NCBI GenBank assembly: GCA_027031945.1
Contig: JALVPE010000019.1
Span: 1 to 18,580, forward strand
Direction of reading: 5' to 3'
From: Candidatus Moraniibacteriota bacterium
Lineage (GTDB): Bacteria > Patescibacteriota > Minisyncoccia > Moranbacterales > GCA-2747515
Length of the DNA: 18,580 nucleotides
Made by a program: the position numbers and the translations under genes
Shown: positions 6,482 to 13,316 of the stretch, piece after piece
Position numbering within the stretch: position 1 is the first letter of the stretch
How the letters are laid out: every line of letters begins with the position of its first letter
Notes under the pieces: generated by a model
The model's database searches: none
What the model was told of the DNA's origin: nothing
Seen by the model: the letters and a program-made list of their open reading frames with translations, nothing else

Positions 6482-7762
6482 TTACATTTCTCCAAGCTCA
6501 ACTTTAATTTCTTTTTCTTTGCCTTTATGATAAATTCTGAGTGTCACTTTATCTCCTTTTTTATATTTAGCAATTAAATCTGCCAATGTATTGCGTTCAT
6601 TTATTTTTATACCATTGATTTCCAAAATAATATCATTTTCTACCAGCCCCGCTTCATCTGCAGGAGAACCTGGTGCCACAGCAATACTATCAATTGTCTG
6701 ACCTCGCATAATCAATGCACCATATTTATATGGTAAGTTATTTTCTCTTTGTATTTGCTCATTAATCAGAACATAACGCACACCCAAAAATGCCTGTTTT
6801 TTCTTTGTAATTATTCCATTTTTCCGAACTTCTTCAAATGCACTTTTTGCATCGTTACCTGGAATTGCAAATCCAATATTTTCCGCACTTGCCATTGCAA
6901 CATTTACACCAATTACATTACCTTCAATATCCAACATTGGACCACCTGAATTACCTGGATTGATTGCCGCATCTGTTTGAATTAAATTTTTCAAACGCTC
7001 AGCTCCCATGCCAAACCCGCCTCCAGCAACTATTGATCTATACAATCCGGACACAACTCCCTTACTTACTGTATTATCAAATTCTCCCAATGCATATCCA
7101 ATTGTAATTGCAGTTTGTCCAACTTGTAATTTATCAGAATCACCAAAAGTAAGAAAAGGCAGTTCATTCCTATCAATTTTTAATATCGCAAGATCTGTAT
7201 TTGGATCACGAGCCACTACTTTAGCTTCAATCTTTTCACCACGATTTTCTTCACTATTCAGATAAACTACATATTTTGCATCCTTACTAGCTACCACATG
7301 TCCATTTGTAACAATATATCCATCTGATGACACAATAAAGCCTGTACCTGCGCCAATACGTCTTTGTTCCGTGCCATTTTGTCGCCTTTGTGGAATCCAA
7401 AAATTGAACAAGCCATTAGATGGATTATCATAGTATGTTTCAAATATTGGCACTTCTTCAGACGCAACAATACTTACAACCGCTGGAGACGATTTTTTAA
7501 CAACATCAATTACTTGCGATTGTTCACTAACTACTTTCAAAGGTTGTGTGTCTTGTTCTGGTTTCACTTGCAAAAGATTCCTTAAATTAAAATACTCTTT
7601 ACTTTTTACTGCATATTGTTCTACATATGTTTGGTATTTTTCATTACACCATTTCGTTATGTTACTGACAATATAAACCAAACTAATCCCGATAAAAACA
7701 GATATTACAATCAATATAATAATTTTTAAAATTGATAATTGATATGTTTTTTTTGTTTTCAT
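6482..7762 (-). CDS. Membrane-anchored HtrA/DegP-type serine protease
   Basis: HtrA proteases degrade or process misfolded extracytoplasmic proteins. Numbering from the ATG at 7762 (426 aa), residues 9-32 are one membrane span (LSILKIIILIVISVFIG), so the rest faces outside. The trypsin-like domain (about 85-315) has all catalytic residues: His155 (VTNGHVV), Asp190 (NTDLAIL) and Ser272 (GNSGGPM). One PDZ domain follows (about 325-422: GVRYVLI, VAPGSPADEAGL, DIILEINGIKI). This is the usual single-PDZ layout of Gram-positive and CPR HtrA. A TTG codon at 7771 is in frame upstream, but I prefer the ATG; neither has an SD. It is a single-gene unit with its own promoter and terminator. Confidence 0.93.
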   Translation of the reverse strand: MKTKKTYQLSILKIIILIVISVFIGISLVYIVSNITKWCNEKYQTYVEQYAVKSKEYFNLRNLLQVKPEQDTQPLKVVSEQSQVIDVVKKSSPAVVSIVASEEVPIFETYYDNPSNGLFNFWIPQRRQNGTEQRRIGAGTGFIVSSDGYIVTNGHVVASKDAKYVVYLNSEENRGEKIEAKVVARDPNTDLAILKIDRNELPFLTFGDSDKLQVGQTAITIGYALGEFDNTVSKGVVSGLYRSIVAGGGFGMGAERLKNLIQTDAAINPGNSGGPMLDIEGNVIGVNVAMASAENIGFAIPGNDAKSAFEEVRKNGIITKKKQAFLGVRYVLINEQIQRENNLPYKYGALIMRGQTIDSIAVAPGSPADEAGLVENDIILEINGIKINERNTLADLIAKYKKGDKVTLRIYHKGKEKEIKVELGEM

Positions 7763-7812
7763 ATTAATCAAATTTAATAATTAAAAACACTTTTCCATTT
7801 TTTACGCCAAAT

Positions 7813-7841
7813 ATTATACTGCCAATTCAACAAAATTGCAA
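7813..7841 (-). promoter_or_regulatory. Promoter of the HtrA-like protease
   Basis: On the minus strand TTGCAA (7841-7836), a 17-nt spacer and a perfect TATAAT (7818-7813) lie about 50 nt upstream of the ATG. Confidence 0.75.
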
Positions 7842-7928
7842 CCAAGTATATTATATTCAAAAAACACAAATTCTTTACAAGCTTTACTAATTTACTTTTT
7901 AAAATAAATTTGGCAATCACAAAAATAT

Positions 7929-7966
7929 AAAATCCTTACAATATATTTATATATTGTAAGGATTTT
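7929..7966 (-). terminator. Terminator of the NAD salvage operon
   Basis: A 17-bp stem (7929-7945 with 7950-7966) closes a 4-nt loop. In the minus-strand RNA it is followed by a U-rich tract (complement of 7921-7928). It starts 2 nt after the HD-domain gene's stop codon and is the first strong terminator seen below pncB. Confidence 0.85.
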
Positions 7967-7968
7967 TT

Positions 7969-8640
7969 TCATTTACTGTTTATGCCCTCTTTTAATTTTT
8001 GTACCTTTAACAAAATATCTTGTGCAAATGTTAAAGATGGAGTATCCCTATCAAATACAAATAAATGATCGAGTGATTTAAATCCTCCTGCATCTTCTGT
8101 GTAACTTCCTGCATCACATTTGTAAAAAATTGTAAGGAGTTCAAAAAAATCTCTAGGATTTAGATTTGCAAATTTTGCAGATTGTTTAATTGTTTCTGAT
8201 GCTTCTGCCACACTCACATTACCACGGATATATTGTCCCAAAGAATCTTGTGCAACAATTTCTGTAGCTATTTTTTTGTCTTTATTTGATAAATCAACTT
8301 GATCAAAAATATATTTCATTATAGTTATAGTATAAATATGTTGATCATTTTTATTGCCACGTACAATTGCTTCCGATTTACCAATATCATGTAATGCCAA
8401 TATGAAACGAAAAAGCCCATTATCTAAATTTGCCGGTAATTTTCTTTGAGCAAAATACCGCTCAAACTGTTTCATCACCATGATAGTATGTTCACCAATA
8501 GTATAGCCCTCCCATACACCTGCACTGGATTGATATATTGTACTCAAATCAACAGAAAGAAGTTCAATCAGTTTTTCCGGTGTAAAATCTTTATCGTATA
8601 ACACATTATATAAATCTGTTTTTGTAAATTGTACATTCAT
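7969..8640 (-). CDS. HD-domain phosphohydrolase
   Basis: HD-domain proteins are metal-dependent phosphohydrolases, often acting on nucleotides. Numbering from this start (223 aa), the ligands are visible: His51 (GEHTIMVM), His84-Asp85 (LALHDIGKSEA), His101 (DQHIYT) and Asp176 (YKCDAGSYT), set in an all-helical protein. The substrate cannot be read from sequence. As the last gene of the NAD(P) operon it might act on a pyridine or other nucleotide; HD proteins of the YqeK type neighbour nadD in Firmicutes, but I see no specific match to YqeK. The start at 8640 is chosen because AAGGAG (8648-8653) lies 7 nt upstream; an ATG at 8658 is less likely. Confidence 0.85.
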   Translation of the reverse strand: MNVQFTKTDLYNVLYDKDFTPEKLIELLSVDLSTIYQSSAGVWEGYTIGEHTIMVMKQFERYFAQRKLPANLDNGLFRFILALHDIGKSEAIVRGNKNDQHIYTITIMKYIFDQVDLSNKDKKIATEIVAQDSLGQYIRGNVSVAEASETIKQSAKFANLNPRDFFELLTIFYKCDAGSYTEDAGGFKSLDHLFVFDRDTPSLTFAQDILLKVQKLKEGINSK

Positions 8641-8664
8641 TTTGTGTCTCCTTAACAAATTAAT

Positions 8665-8696
8665 AACTCTATCACAAATTTTATTGCAATAGAGTT
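8665..8696 (-). repeat. Hairpin in the gap before the HD gene
   Basis: AACTCTAT (8665-8672) and ATAGAGTT (8689-8696) form an 8-bp stem with a 16-nt loop, between the 50-aa ORF and the HD gene. It may be a weak terminator, a processing site or a decayed member of the palindromes in the other gaps of this operon. Confidence 0.45.
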
Positions 8697-8705
8697 GTGT
8701 TTGTT

Positions 8706-8858
8706 TTACCGATATTTGAAATTATTATATGCAATCGCTCTAGCTAATCTTTGCTCACGCCTTTTGTATTCACGATCAGGCTTGAGTTCATATTTTATCA
8801 TATAGTACAAATCTTTTGCACGTTGTCCAAAATCCACACGCAGTATTTTACATTTCAT
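8706..8858 (-). CDS. Small basic protein (50 aa)
   Basis: I do not recognise this protein. It is strongly basic and probably helical (RREQRLARAIAYNN). The frame is open further upstream to an ATG at 8906, but those 16 codons run into the palindrome at 8882-8909. An AAGGTG sequence sits 5 nt before the ATG at 8858, so I take 8858 as the start. It lies between nadE and the HD gene in the NAD operon. A small RNA-binding or structural role would fit the charge, but this is a guess. Confidence 0.5.
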   Translation of the reverse strand: MKCKILRVDFGQRAKDLYYMIKYELKPDREYKRREQRLARAIAYNNFKYR

Positions 8859-8881
8859 TTTTTCACCTTCGTAATATTTTT

Positions 8882-8909
8882 GTAGTGGACGGTCGTAACC
8901 GTCCACTAC
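8882..8909. repeat. 28-nt GTAG-footed palindrome (nadE / 50-aa ORF gap)
   Basis: A perfect 12-bp stem, GTAGTGGACGGT (8882-8893) with ACCGTCCACTAC (8898-8909), closes a CGTA loop. It lies 3 nt after the nadE stop. It has the same length and the same GTAG...CTAC ends as the palindrome at 10776-10803 but a different core. The GTAG foot recalls REP elements mobilised by RAYT (Y1) transposases; no RAYT gene is in the window. Confidence 0.75.
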
Positions 8910-8912
8910 GAT

Positions 8913-9884
8913 TTAATCTACAAATCCTTGTTTACGGAGAATTTTTCGTTCAATACCGGGAATACCCAATGCTTTGTGTCTGGTAGATTTTTCAATCTTA
9001 CGCATAAACATAATTACATTAAGCTCTTCCTGAGAATATCGAAATTTCCTAAACAAATCTTGATTTCGCCAATAACGTCTGTCACCGGTAATTACGCCTG
9101 TATCCATATCCTCTTTAACTGCCCAAGCAATATTACCTTCATTGTCACAATCTCCATAAGAGAGCGTGATATTAAAACCCATGGATTTTGCCCACGCAGT
9201 GAGTTCGTTTTCATCATTGTGTGCATCTCCATTAGCTTGTAAGTCAGCAGAAGGTGTCTTTTGGGCAATTTGTTCAAATATTTTTGCCTCATACTTTTTG
9301 GCAAACCACAGTGCAATTTGACGAACTTCCATTTTGGTAAGTCCTACTAGAATGTTATTGTCAACCGCACCATCACCAAATTTATCAAAGTAACGAAGCA
9401 AAACATCTTCTTCCAGATTTCCTGTGCCAAAGATACGACCTCTCCCTTCATCAACTGCCTTGGCAATAAAACCGGCAAAAGGTGTGGTAAATCGAGATTT
9501 GAGCGAAGCATATGCACTATCCCAACCATTACGTTTAGAGGCTTCAGTACCTTCTTCCGCCCATTCAATGCCAACATTAGCAAACTCTTTCTTGCACTCG
9601 TCCAAAAACATATCATAAAGAGGATTAGCATCAATTTGCAACAGTTTAAATCCAAGTACTTTTTGCAATTGCTTAACATCTTGCTCATGCACCGGATTGG
9701 AACGAATATTTCGATACATAGCCACAACATTGTCCGGACCAAATGCACGACACAAAATTGTACAAACAACAGCCGAATCTACACCGCCGGAAAGAGAAAC
9801 ATAAACCCTTTCGCAACCACCACCAAAATCTTTTGCAACATCTTCCAAAAATACAACTACTTCTTCAATCGATTTAATAAACAT
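8913..9884 (-). CDS. nadE: Ammonia-dependent NAD synthetase
   Basis: NadE converts nicotinate adenine dinucleotide to NAD using ATP and ammonia, the last step of NAD synthesis. The 323-aa protein has the PP-loop SGGVDS (32-37), the GTGNLEED motif (153-160), GDGAVDNNILVGLTK (170-184) and TPSADL (210-215), all diagnostic. There is no glutaminase domain, so ammonia is probably the direct donor. It is longer than many bacterial NadE; the extra length is partly in residues 95-135 and in the C-terminal tail after 270. AGGAG (9893-9897) lies 8 nt before the ATG. It follows nadK by 71 nt in the NAD operon, and that gap holds a perfect palindrome. Confidence 0.95.
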   Translation of the reverse strand: MFIKSIEEVVVFLEDVAKDFGGGCERVYVSLSGGVDSAVVCTILCRAFGPDNVVAMYRNIRSNPVHEQDVKQLQKVLGFKLLQIDANPLYDMFLDECKKEFANVGIEWAEEGTEASKRNGWDSAYASLKSRFTTPFAGFIAKAVDEGRGRIFGTGNLEEDVLLRYFDKFGDGAVDNNILVGLTKMEVRQIALWFAKKYEAKIFEQIAQKTPSADLQANGDAHNDENELTAWAKSMGFNITLSYGDCDNEGNIAWAVKEDMDTGVITGDRRYWRNQDLFRKFRYSQEELNVIMFMRKIEKSTRHKALGIPGIERKILRKQGFVD

Positions 9885-9926
9885 AATTCTATCTCCTAAT
9901 ATTTATTCTTGATTAAATAACTATTA

Positions 9927-9954
9927 CACTACGATACTACGTAGTATCGTAGTG
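9927..9954. repeat. 28-nt perfect palindrome (nadK / nadE gap)
   Basis: CACTACGATACTAC (9927-9940) is followed directly by its exact reverse complement (9941-9954), 28 nt with no loop. It begins 1 nt after the nadK stop codon. Like the others in this operon it is 28 nt long and rich in CTAC/GTAG. Confidence 0.75.
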
Positions 9955-9955
9955 C

Positions 9956-10687
9956 TTAGTTTACATATCTTCTTTGCTCAAAGTTTTCGCTTCCATCAAA
10001 ATAAATTGTTGTGCTGTATTGACTCGGTACAATACGCATCTCTTTTACATTGCAAAATGCTTTATTGTCCGTAACTGCAACAGCATTGCCACGCACAACC
10101 TTGATACGTACTTCTTGTTGAGCAACAGTTGTATGCAATTTTTTCTGCGTACAAATACCGGTTACACACCACAATCTACTCCCAAGCGGTAATATAGTCC
10201 CACCGGCATTACGGTTATATGCAGTAGAGCCTTGTGGTGATGCGATAATCAGTCCATCACCATCAACCATCTCATCAACATACTCTTTGGTATTTAATTC
10301 CAAAACAATTACAGCAGTGGGGTCAATTGATTTGATATAGATATCATTAAATGCAATACCATTTTGTATACCATTATCAGTTGTAATATATGCTCGCATA
10401 GCATTATCTGTGAAAGTTTTCCACTGTGCATTTTTTAATTTGTTATAAAATTGAAATGCAGTCTTGATATTGCGATGAAGCAAAAAATTTACTCTACCAA
10501 ATCCAACACCCACAAAAGGAATACTTCTTTTGTAAAACTGTCGTTGTGCACCAATCATCGTGCCATCACCACCAAACACAACAATCACCTCAGGATTATC
10601 ATAGTTTTCCTTAACGCCTAGTGCAACAAGCTCTTGCCAAAACTCCTTCACGCCATCTTGTTTTCCAAAAACCGGCAATATTTTCAT
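9956..10687 (-). CDS. nadK: NAD kinase
   Basis: NadK phosphorylates NAD to NADP. Numbering from this start (243 aa), the signature GGDGTM is at 39-44, GVGFGRVNFLL (usually G.GFL-like) at 61-71, FNDIY at 113-117 in place of the usual NE pair, and DGDGLIIASPQGSTAYN with the following AGG at about 142-163. These are the ATP- and NAD-binding motifs of the family. AGGAG (10697-10701) is 9 nt before the ATG at 10687 but only 3 nt before another at 10693, so I choose 10687. It lies between pncB and nadE in the NAD operon. Confidence 0.93.
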   Translation of the reverse strand: MKILPVFGKQDGVKEFWQELVALGVKENYDNPEVIVVFGGDGTMIGAQRQFYKRSIPFVGVGFGRVNFLLHRNIKTAFQFYNKLKNAQWKTFTDNAMRAYITTDNGIQNGIAFNDIYIKSIDPTAVIVLELNTKEYVDEMVDGDGLIIASPQGSTAYNRNAGGTILPLGSRLWCVTGICTQKKLHTTVAQQEVRIKVVRGNAVAVTDNKAFCNVKEMRIVPSQYSTTIYFDGSENFEQRRYVN

Positions 10688-10775
10688 ACTCATAATCTCC
10701 TAAATATTTTAAATTGTTAATGAACTTTTTATCATTTATGACCACAAACAATGTTTATGCTCATATTTTGATTAC

Positions 10776-10803
10776 GTAGTGGACAGACATGTCTATCCAC
10801 TAC
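10776..10803. repeat. 28-nt GTAG-footed palindrome (pncB / nadK gap)
   Basis: GTAGTGGA (10776-10783) and TCCACTAC (10796-10803) enclose the palindromic core AGACATGTCT, with one mismatch (C10784/A10795). It lies 8 nt after the pncB stop. Its outer 8 bp are identical to those of the 8882-8909 element, so the two belong to one family. Confidence 0.75.
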
Positions 10804-10811
10804 AATAGTAT

Positions 10812-12056
10812 TTAATACACACATTCCTCATTGAAAGAGATATTATAGCCAAACAGTTTCTTGTTTTTAACTATCGCATCTCTTTGACCAATTGCCTTTG
10901 CAATATTGTCACTAAGCTTTACAGCTGGATTTCCCGCTGCTTCAACAAGTTTCATAACAATAGACAATGCTTTCACAAAACCTGTATCATTGCTAAAGTT
11001 AGTACCCCAACCAAAGAGAACTTTGGTTAATTGATTAAATTCTTGGTAAAGACGAAGCATCTTTTCCGGTTTCAGACCGTCGCTGAAAAGAAGTGTCCGT
11101 TCCAGAGGGTTAACACCAAATCTTTGCCACATTCCCAAAACCCAATAACCAAACTCAATTGGGTTACCGGAATCTTGCCGAAATCCCATTGCTTCCAGAG
11201 CTAATTCTTCTGGAATATTATCCAGAAATTGCTTAGAGCCAAAAGTGTCCGGTAAAATGATTCTCTGCTCCCTGGGAAAGAGCTGAAACCATTTTTCAAA
11301 CACTTCATACTGAGATTGCCAAGCTTGTTCCGGTCCTTCTCGCCAACGCAAAGCATTGAGCGCCATCGGTAACTCATGGGCGTTAGTGCCGGCATAAGGA
11401 AATTCCAATTTCCGAGCCAGATTGATGTTAGAAACCGCTACCAAAACATCAGGCATCAGATCAAAGGCCATTTCTGTTATCCGCTTTTCCCACCAAGCAC
11501 TCAGTCGTCGACGAAGACCAAATTGCAAGGCTCTTACTCCAGTTCCTCTTAACAATTCTGCCTTAGCCTTCAATAGTTCTTCACCAACTTTGACAACCTC
11601 TCTTTCGCTAACTTGCGATTGTTTTAATATCTGGCGAGCATAAAGTTCGTTTACAATAGGCAGAACAATCAATTCCCAAAGAGTAGTTTTAACTTGATAG
11701 TCTTCTACTGTTTCAATCTTCAGTTGACCATCTCGCCCTTTCTCCACCAAGATGTCTGACAATTCCAGTTGAGACAAGAATTGCCAAAACTCATCTGGAT
11801 AATTTTCTTGCTTTCGCAAAAATGCAATTTCTTCCGACTTGAATCGTAAGATAGCCACAGCATCCAGCTCTTCCCGCAATTGCCCTAAATCAATTTCGTC
11901 CGCCAAACGCACCGATATAGTACGATTAGTAAAAGCAAATTTAGTTTTGAGTTTTGGAAAAAATGTCCAGATAAAATACAACATTCGAATTTTGTAAGTA
12001 TCTGTTTCCAGTAAACTGGTAATGATTGGTTGATTGGTGTTAAATAATTTTTTCAT
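10812..12056 (-). CDS. pncB: Nicotinate phosphoribosyltransferase
   Basis: PncB condenses nicotinate with PRPP to give nicotinate mononucleotide, the entry step of NAD salvage. The 414-aa protein has LLETDTYKIRM (15-25), the basic stretch FGLRRRLS (179-186), GTNAHELPMA (223-232) with His227 matching the phosphorylatable histidine of the family, GFRQDSGNP (291-299), LFSDGL (323-328), GWGTNFSND (349-357) and VKLSDNIAK (379-387). AAGGAG (12064-12069) is 7 nt before the ATG. Base composition is unlike the surroundings (30 G/C in 11461-11520, against 11 G/C in 4201-4260), which may mean a different origin. It is the first gene of the NAD operon, with a folded repeat just upstream of its SD. Confidence 0.95.
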   Translation of the reverse strand: MKKLFNTNQPIITSLLETDTYKIRMLYFIWTFFPKLKTKFAFTNRTISVRLADEIDLGQLREELDAVAILRFKSEEIAFLRKQENYPDEFWQFLSQLELSDILVEKGRDGQLKIETVEDYQVKTTLWELIVLPIVNELYARQILKQSQVSEREVVKVGEELLKAKAELLRGTGVRALQFGLRRRLSAWWEKRITEMAFDLMPDVLVAVSNINLARKLEFPYAGTNAHELPMALNALRWREGPEQAWQSQYEVFEKWFQLFPREQRIILPDTFGSKQFLDNIPEELALEAMGFRQDSGNPIEFGYWVLGMWQRFGVNPLERTLLFSDGLKPEKMLRLYQEFNQLTKVLFGWGTNFSNDTGFVKALSIVMKLVEAAGNPAVKLSDNIAKAIGQRDAIVKNKKLFGYNISFNEECVY

Positions 12057-12070
12057 ATTTTCTCTCCTTT

Positions 12071-12121
12071 ACTTGTCATTCCCGCGAAGCCTGCCTGTCC
12101 GGTAGGTAGGGCGGGAATCTA
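12071..12121. repeat. Dispersed repeat in the pncB leader, copy 1
   Basis: This stretch folds as ATTCCCGC (12078-12085) with GCGGGAAT (12111-12118) around an inner stem CCTGCCT (12090-12096) / AGGTAGG (12104-12110). A diverged copy begins at 14141 with the same ACTTGTCAT start and an identical TGCCTGTCCGGTAG core. It sits directly upstream of the pncB SD, so it would be a hairpin in the pncB leader. Confidence 0.8.
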
Positions 12122-12217
12122 GATATACAAATTATTTTGCCGAATATATCCAACAATCTCATTACTAACTAAATTATTAACAACTTTGTTTTAATGTGTA
12201 CATTTTCAAAGAACATG

Positions 12218-12245
12218 TAGAGACGCATTGCAATGCGTTTCTACG
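12218..12245. repeat. 28-nt GTAG-footed palindrome upstream of pncB
   Basis: GTAGAGACGCATTG (12218-12231) is followed by CAATGCGTTTCTAC (12232-12245), its reverse complement with one change. It is again 28 nt long with GTAG...CTAC ends, matching the elements in the gaps of the NAD operon in form but not in core. Confidence 0.75.
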
Positions 12246-12278
12246 CACACAATACTTCTCTGCAATTATTTAAAAATT

Positions 12279-12317
12279 GATATTGCAAAGATGATATTTT
12301 CTCATCTTTGCAATATC
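12279..12317 (-). terminator. Terminator of the 65-aa gene
   Basis: A perfect 16-bp stem (12279-12294 with 12302-12317) closes a 7-nt loop. Minus-strand RNA continues into UCAAUUUUUA. It lies downstream of the 65-aa gene and upstream of pncB, so it would separate the two or act as a leaky block before pncB. Confidence 0.85.
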
Positions 12318-12319
12318 AC

Positions 12320-12338
12320 TAGTGTACTTTATACACTA
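12320..12338. promoter_or_regulatory. Operator-like inverted repeat, site 1
   Basis: TAGTGTACTTTATACACTA is a 7-bp inverted repeat with a 5-nt spacer. It matches site 2 (12634-12652) at 16 of 19 positions and keeps both half-sites identical. It lies between the stop of the 65-aa gene and its terminator, upstream of pncB. Confidence 0.65.
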
Positions 12339-12364
12339 TCTAATGATAAAAAATATATGCACAT

Positions 12365-12562
12365 TTACTGCTGATATCTATCTCTCAGTTCCTGTGCCAT
12401 TTCCACATTACCCTGTCGCATCATCCGGTTATAAACCGGCTCCAGACCATTGCGACGAACCTCTTCATCCAGAGTCATTTTTCTGCCTTGCAGGGGCACA
12501 AAACCATCTGCCCAACACCCTACACCAACCACTTGACCTGCTACATTTTTCACAATATTCAT
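12365..12562 (-). CDS. Small hypothetical protein (65 aa)
   Basis: I do not recognise this protein. The N-terminal half is Gly/Val-rich with one Cys and one Trp (GQVVGVGCWADGFVPL). The C-terminal half is a charged helix (DEEVRRNGLEPVYNRMM, EMAQELRDRYQQ). No membrane span is seen. A G-rich SD (GGGGGAAG, 12568-12575) lies 5 nt before the ATG. A near-consensus promoter and a strong terminator frame it as a real single-gene unit. An overlapping plus-strand frame has no such signals. Its codons look more GC-rich than the surrounding AT-rich DNA. It lies upstream of pncB with an operator-like repeat near each end. Confidence 0.65.
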   Translation of the reverse strand: MNIVKNVAGQVVGVGCWADGFVPLQGRKMTLDEEVRRNGLEPVYNRMMRQGNVEMAQELRDRYQQ

Positions 12563-12633
12563 TCTGACTTCCCCCTACGTTGTAATGTCTATATTTTTTA
12601 CCTGATTTGAAAGAACGATACTTCTTATTTACT

Positions 12634-12652
12634 TAGTGTATTTATTACACTA
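12634..12652. promoter_or_regulatory. Operator-like inverted repeat, site 2
   Basis: TAGTGTATTTATTACACTA has half-sites identical to those of site 1 and the same 5-nt spacing; here the symmetry extends one more base on each side. It starts about 8 nt downstream of the -10 box of the minus-strand promoter, covering the likely transcription start, which is a classic repressor position. Confidence 0.7.
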
Positions 12653-12660
12653 ATATTTAG

Positions 12661-12689
12661 AATATAGCATACCTTTCAAATTGTGTCAA
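12661..12689 (-). promoter_or_regulatory. Promoter of the 65-aa gene
   Basis: On the minus strand TTGACA (12689-12684), a 17-nt spacer and TATATT (12666-12661) match consensus at 11 of 12 positions. The predicted leader is about 90 nt. Confidence 0.8.
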
Positions 12690-12691
12690 GT

Positions 12692-12883
12692 CTATTTTCC
12701 TCGAATTCCTCCGAATCTGAAAACTTTAGAAATCTTTAAATAAAACCAAAATTTGATAGCCAAGAAGAACTCTAATGTAATTAACAAAGTATCTACGAGC
12801 TGAACGAGGAAAAAGAAACGAGGTCTTGTTTTTACAATTCCAAAAACTGATTCTATTCTAAATCTTTCGGAAAAAATATGACT
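12692..12883 (-). pseudogene. C-terminal transposase fragment
   Basis: Read on the minus strand, this stretch is open for 63 codons and includes SERFRIESVFGIVKTRPRF and then LLITLEFFLAIKFW. The pattern R.RIE.VFG..K is the C-terminal signature of DDE transposases of the IS4/IS5/IS982 type. It has no start codon, is separated by stops from the N-terminal fragment at 12912-13166, and reads through the left terminal inverted repeat. Confidence 0.65.
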
Positions 12884-13256
12884 TTATAAAGAGTATAGTT
12901 ATTTTTTTATTTTAAAAACATTGAACTACAAAGTTCTTATACTTTGATATTTTAGGAAATTCTTCATTTAAATACATTTGTGTAAATGCATGAATATCTT
13001 TTAAAGTTTTGTGATGCAATGCTATTGCATTCCAGATAAGTAATGTGATAACTTCGTTATCACTCATTATACAAGGCCTTCCTCCTTTTGGATTTTTTGA
13101 TGTAGGTAAATTGTCATCTACCCAAGAATACAAATCTACGATATGATTAGATTGCAAATTAAGCATGATTTTTGTTTTAGTTTTTATTTACATATATAAA
13201 ACAATAGCATGCTTTTTTTGTTTTGTTTACTTATGTTTGGAGGTTTTCAGATTCGG
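12711..13256 (-). mobile_element. Internally deleted IS element with terminal inverted repeats
   Basis: CCGAATCTGAAAAC (12711-12724) and its exact reverse complement (13243-13256) bound 546 bp. Inside are the N-terminal and C-terminal ends of one transposase, with the catalytic middle missing. This is the structure of a non-autonomous deletion derivative, which could still be moved by an intact relative. No clear target-site duplication is visible. I lean towards IS982-like from the N-terminal fragment. Confidence 0.7.
12912..13166 (-). pseudogene. N-terminal fragment of IS982-like transposase (84 aa)
   Basis: The fragment has YSWVDDNLP, GGRPCIMSDNEVITLLIWN and then LNEEFPKISKYKNFV. This order (basic/Pro segment, LS..E(V/I)(I/M)T, then FP..S.Y..FV) is that of the N-terminal region of IS982-family transposases. 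It stops after 84 of the roughly 250-300 residues expected, before any DDE catalytic residue. It begins about 75 nt inside the right terminal inverted repeat, as a transposase should. Confidence 0.7.
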
Positions 13257-13272
13257 GGTCTATAAAATCAAA

Positions 13273-13305
13273 AAGGCTCCCACATACTTTGTATGCAGAA
13301 GCCTT
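13273..13305 (-). terminator. Terminator of the PEP-CTERM gene
   Basis: AAGGCT (13273-13278) pairs with AGCCTT (13300-13305), with an inner stem CATAC/GTATG (13283-13287 with 13291-13295). Minus-strand RNA continues into UUUUUGAUUUU. It starts 12 nt after the gene's stop codon and just outside the IS remnant. Confidence 0.75.
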
Positions 13306-13316
13306 CCTCCTTTTTT

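Noticed and set aside
9092..9769. Two minus-strand frames inside nadE
   Set aside because: They are alternative frames of nadE, whose own frame holds all family motifs.
8882..10803. CRISPR array
   Set aside because: The repeated palindromes are spaced about 0.8-1.0 kb apart, differ in core and have genes between them; there are no regular short spacers or cas genes.
12057..12270. pncB promoter
   Set aside because: TATATT near 12140-12145 (minus strand) is a possible -10, but no convincing -35 lies at the right distance, so I do not list it as a feature.
12322..12567. Plus-strand frame opposite the 65-aa gene
   Set aside because: The promoter, SD and terminator all favour the minus strand; the plus frame is a Pro/His-rich shadow.
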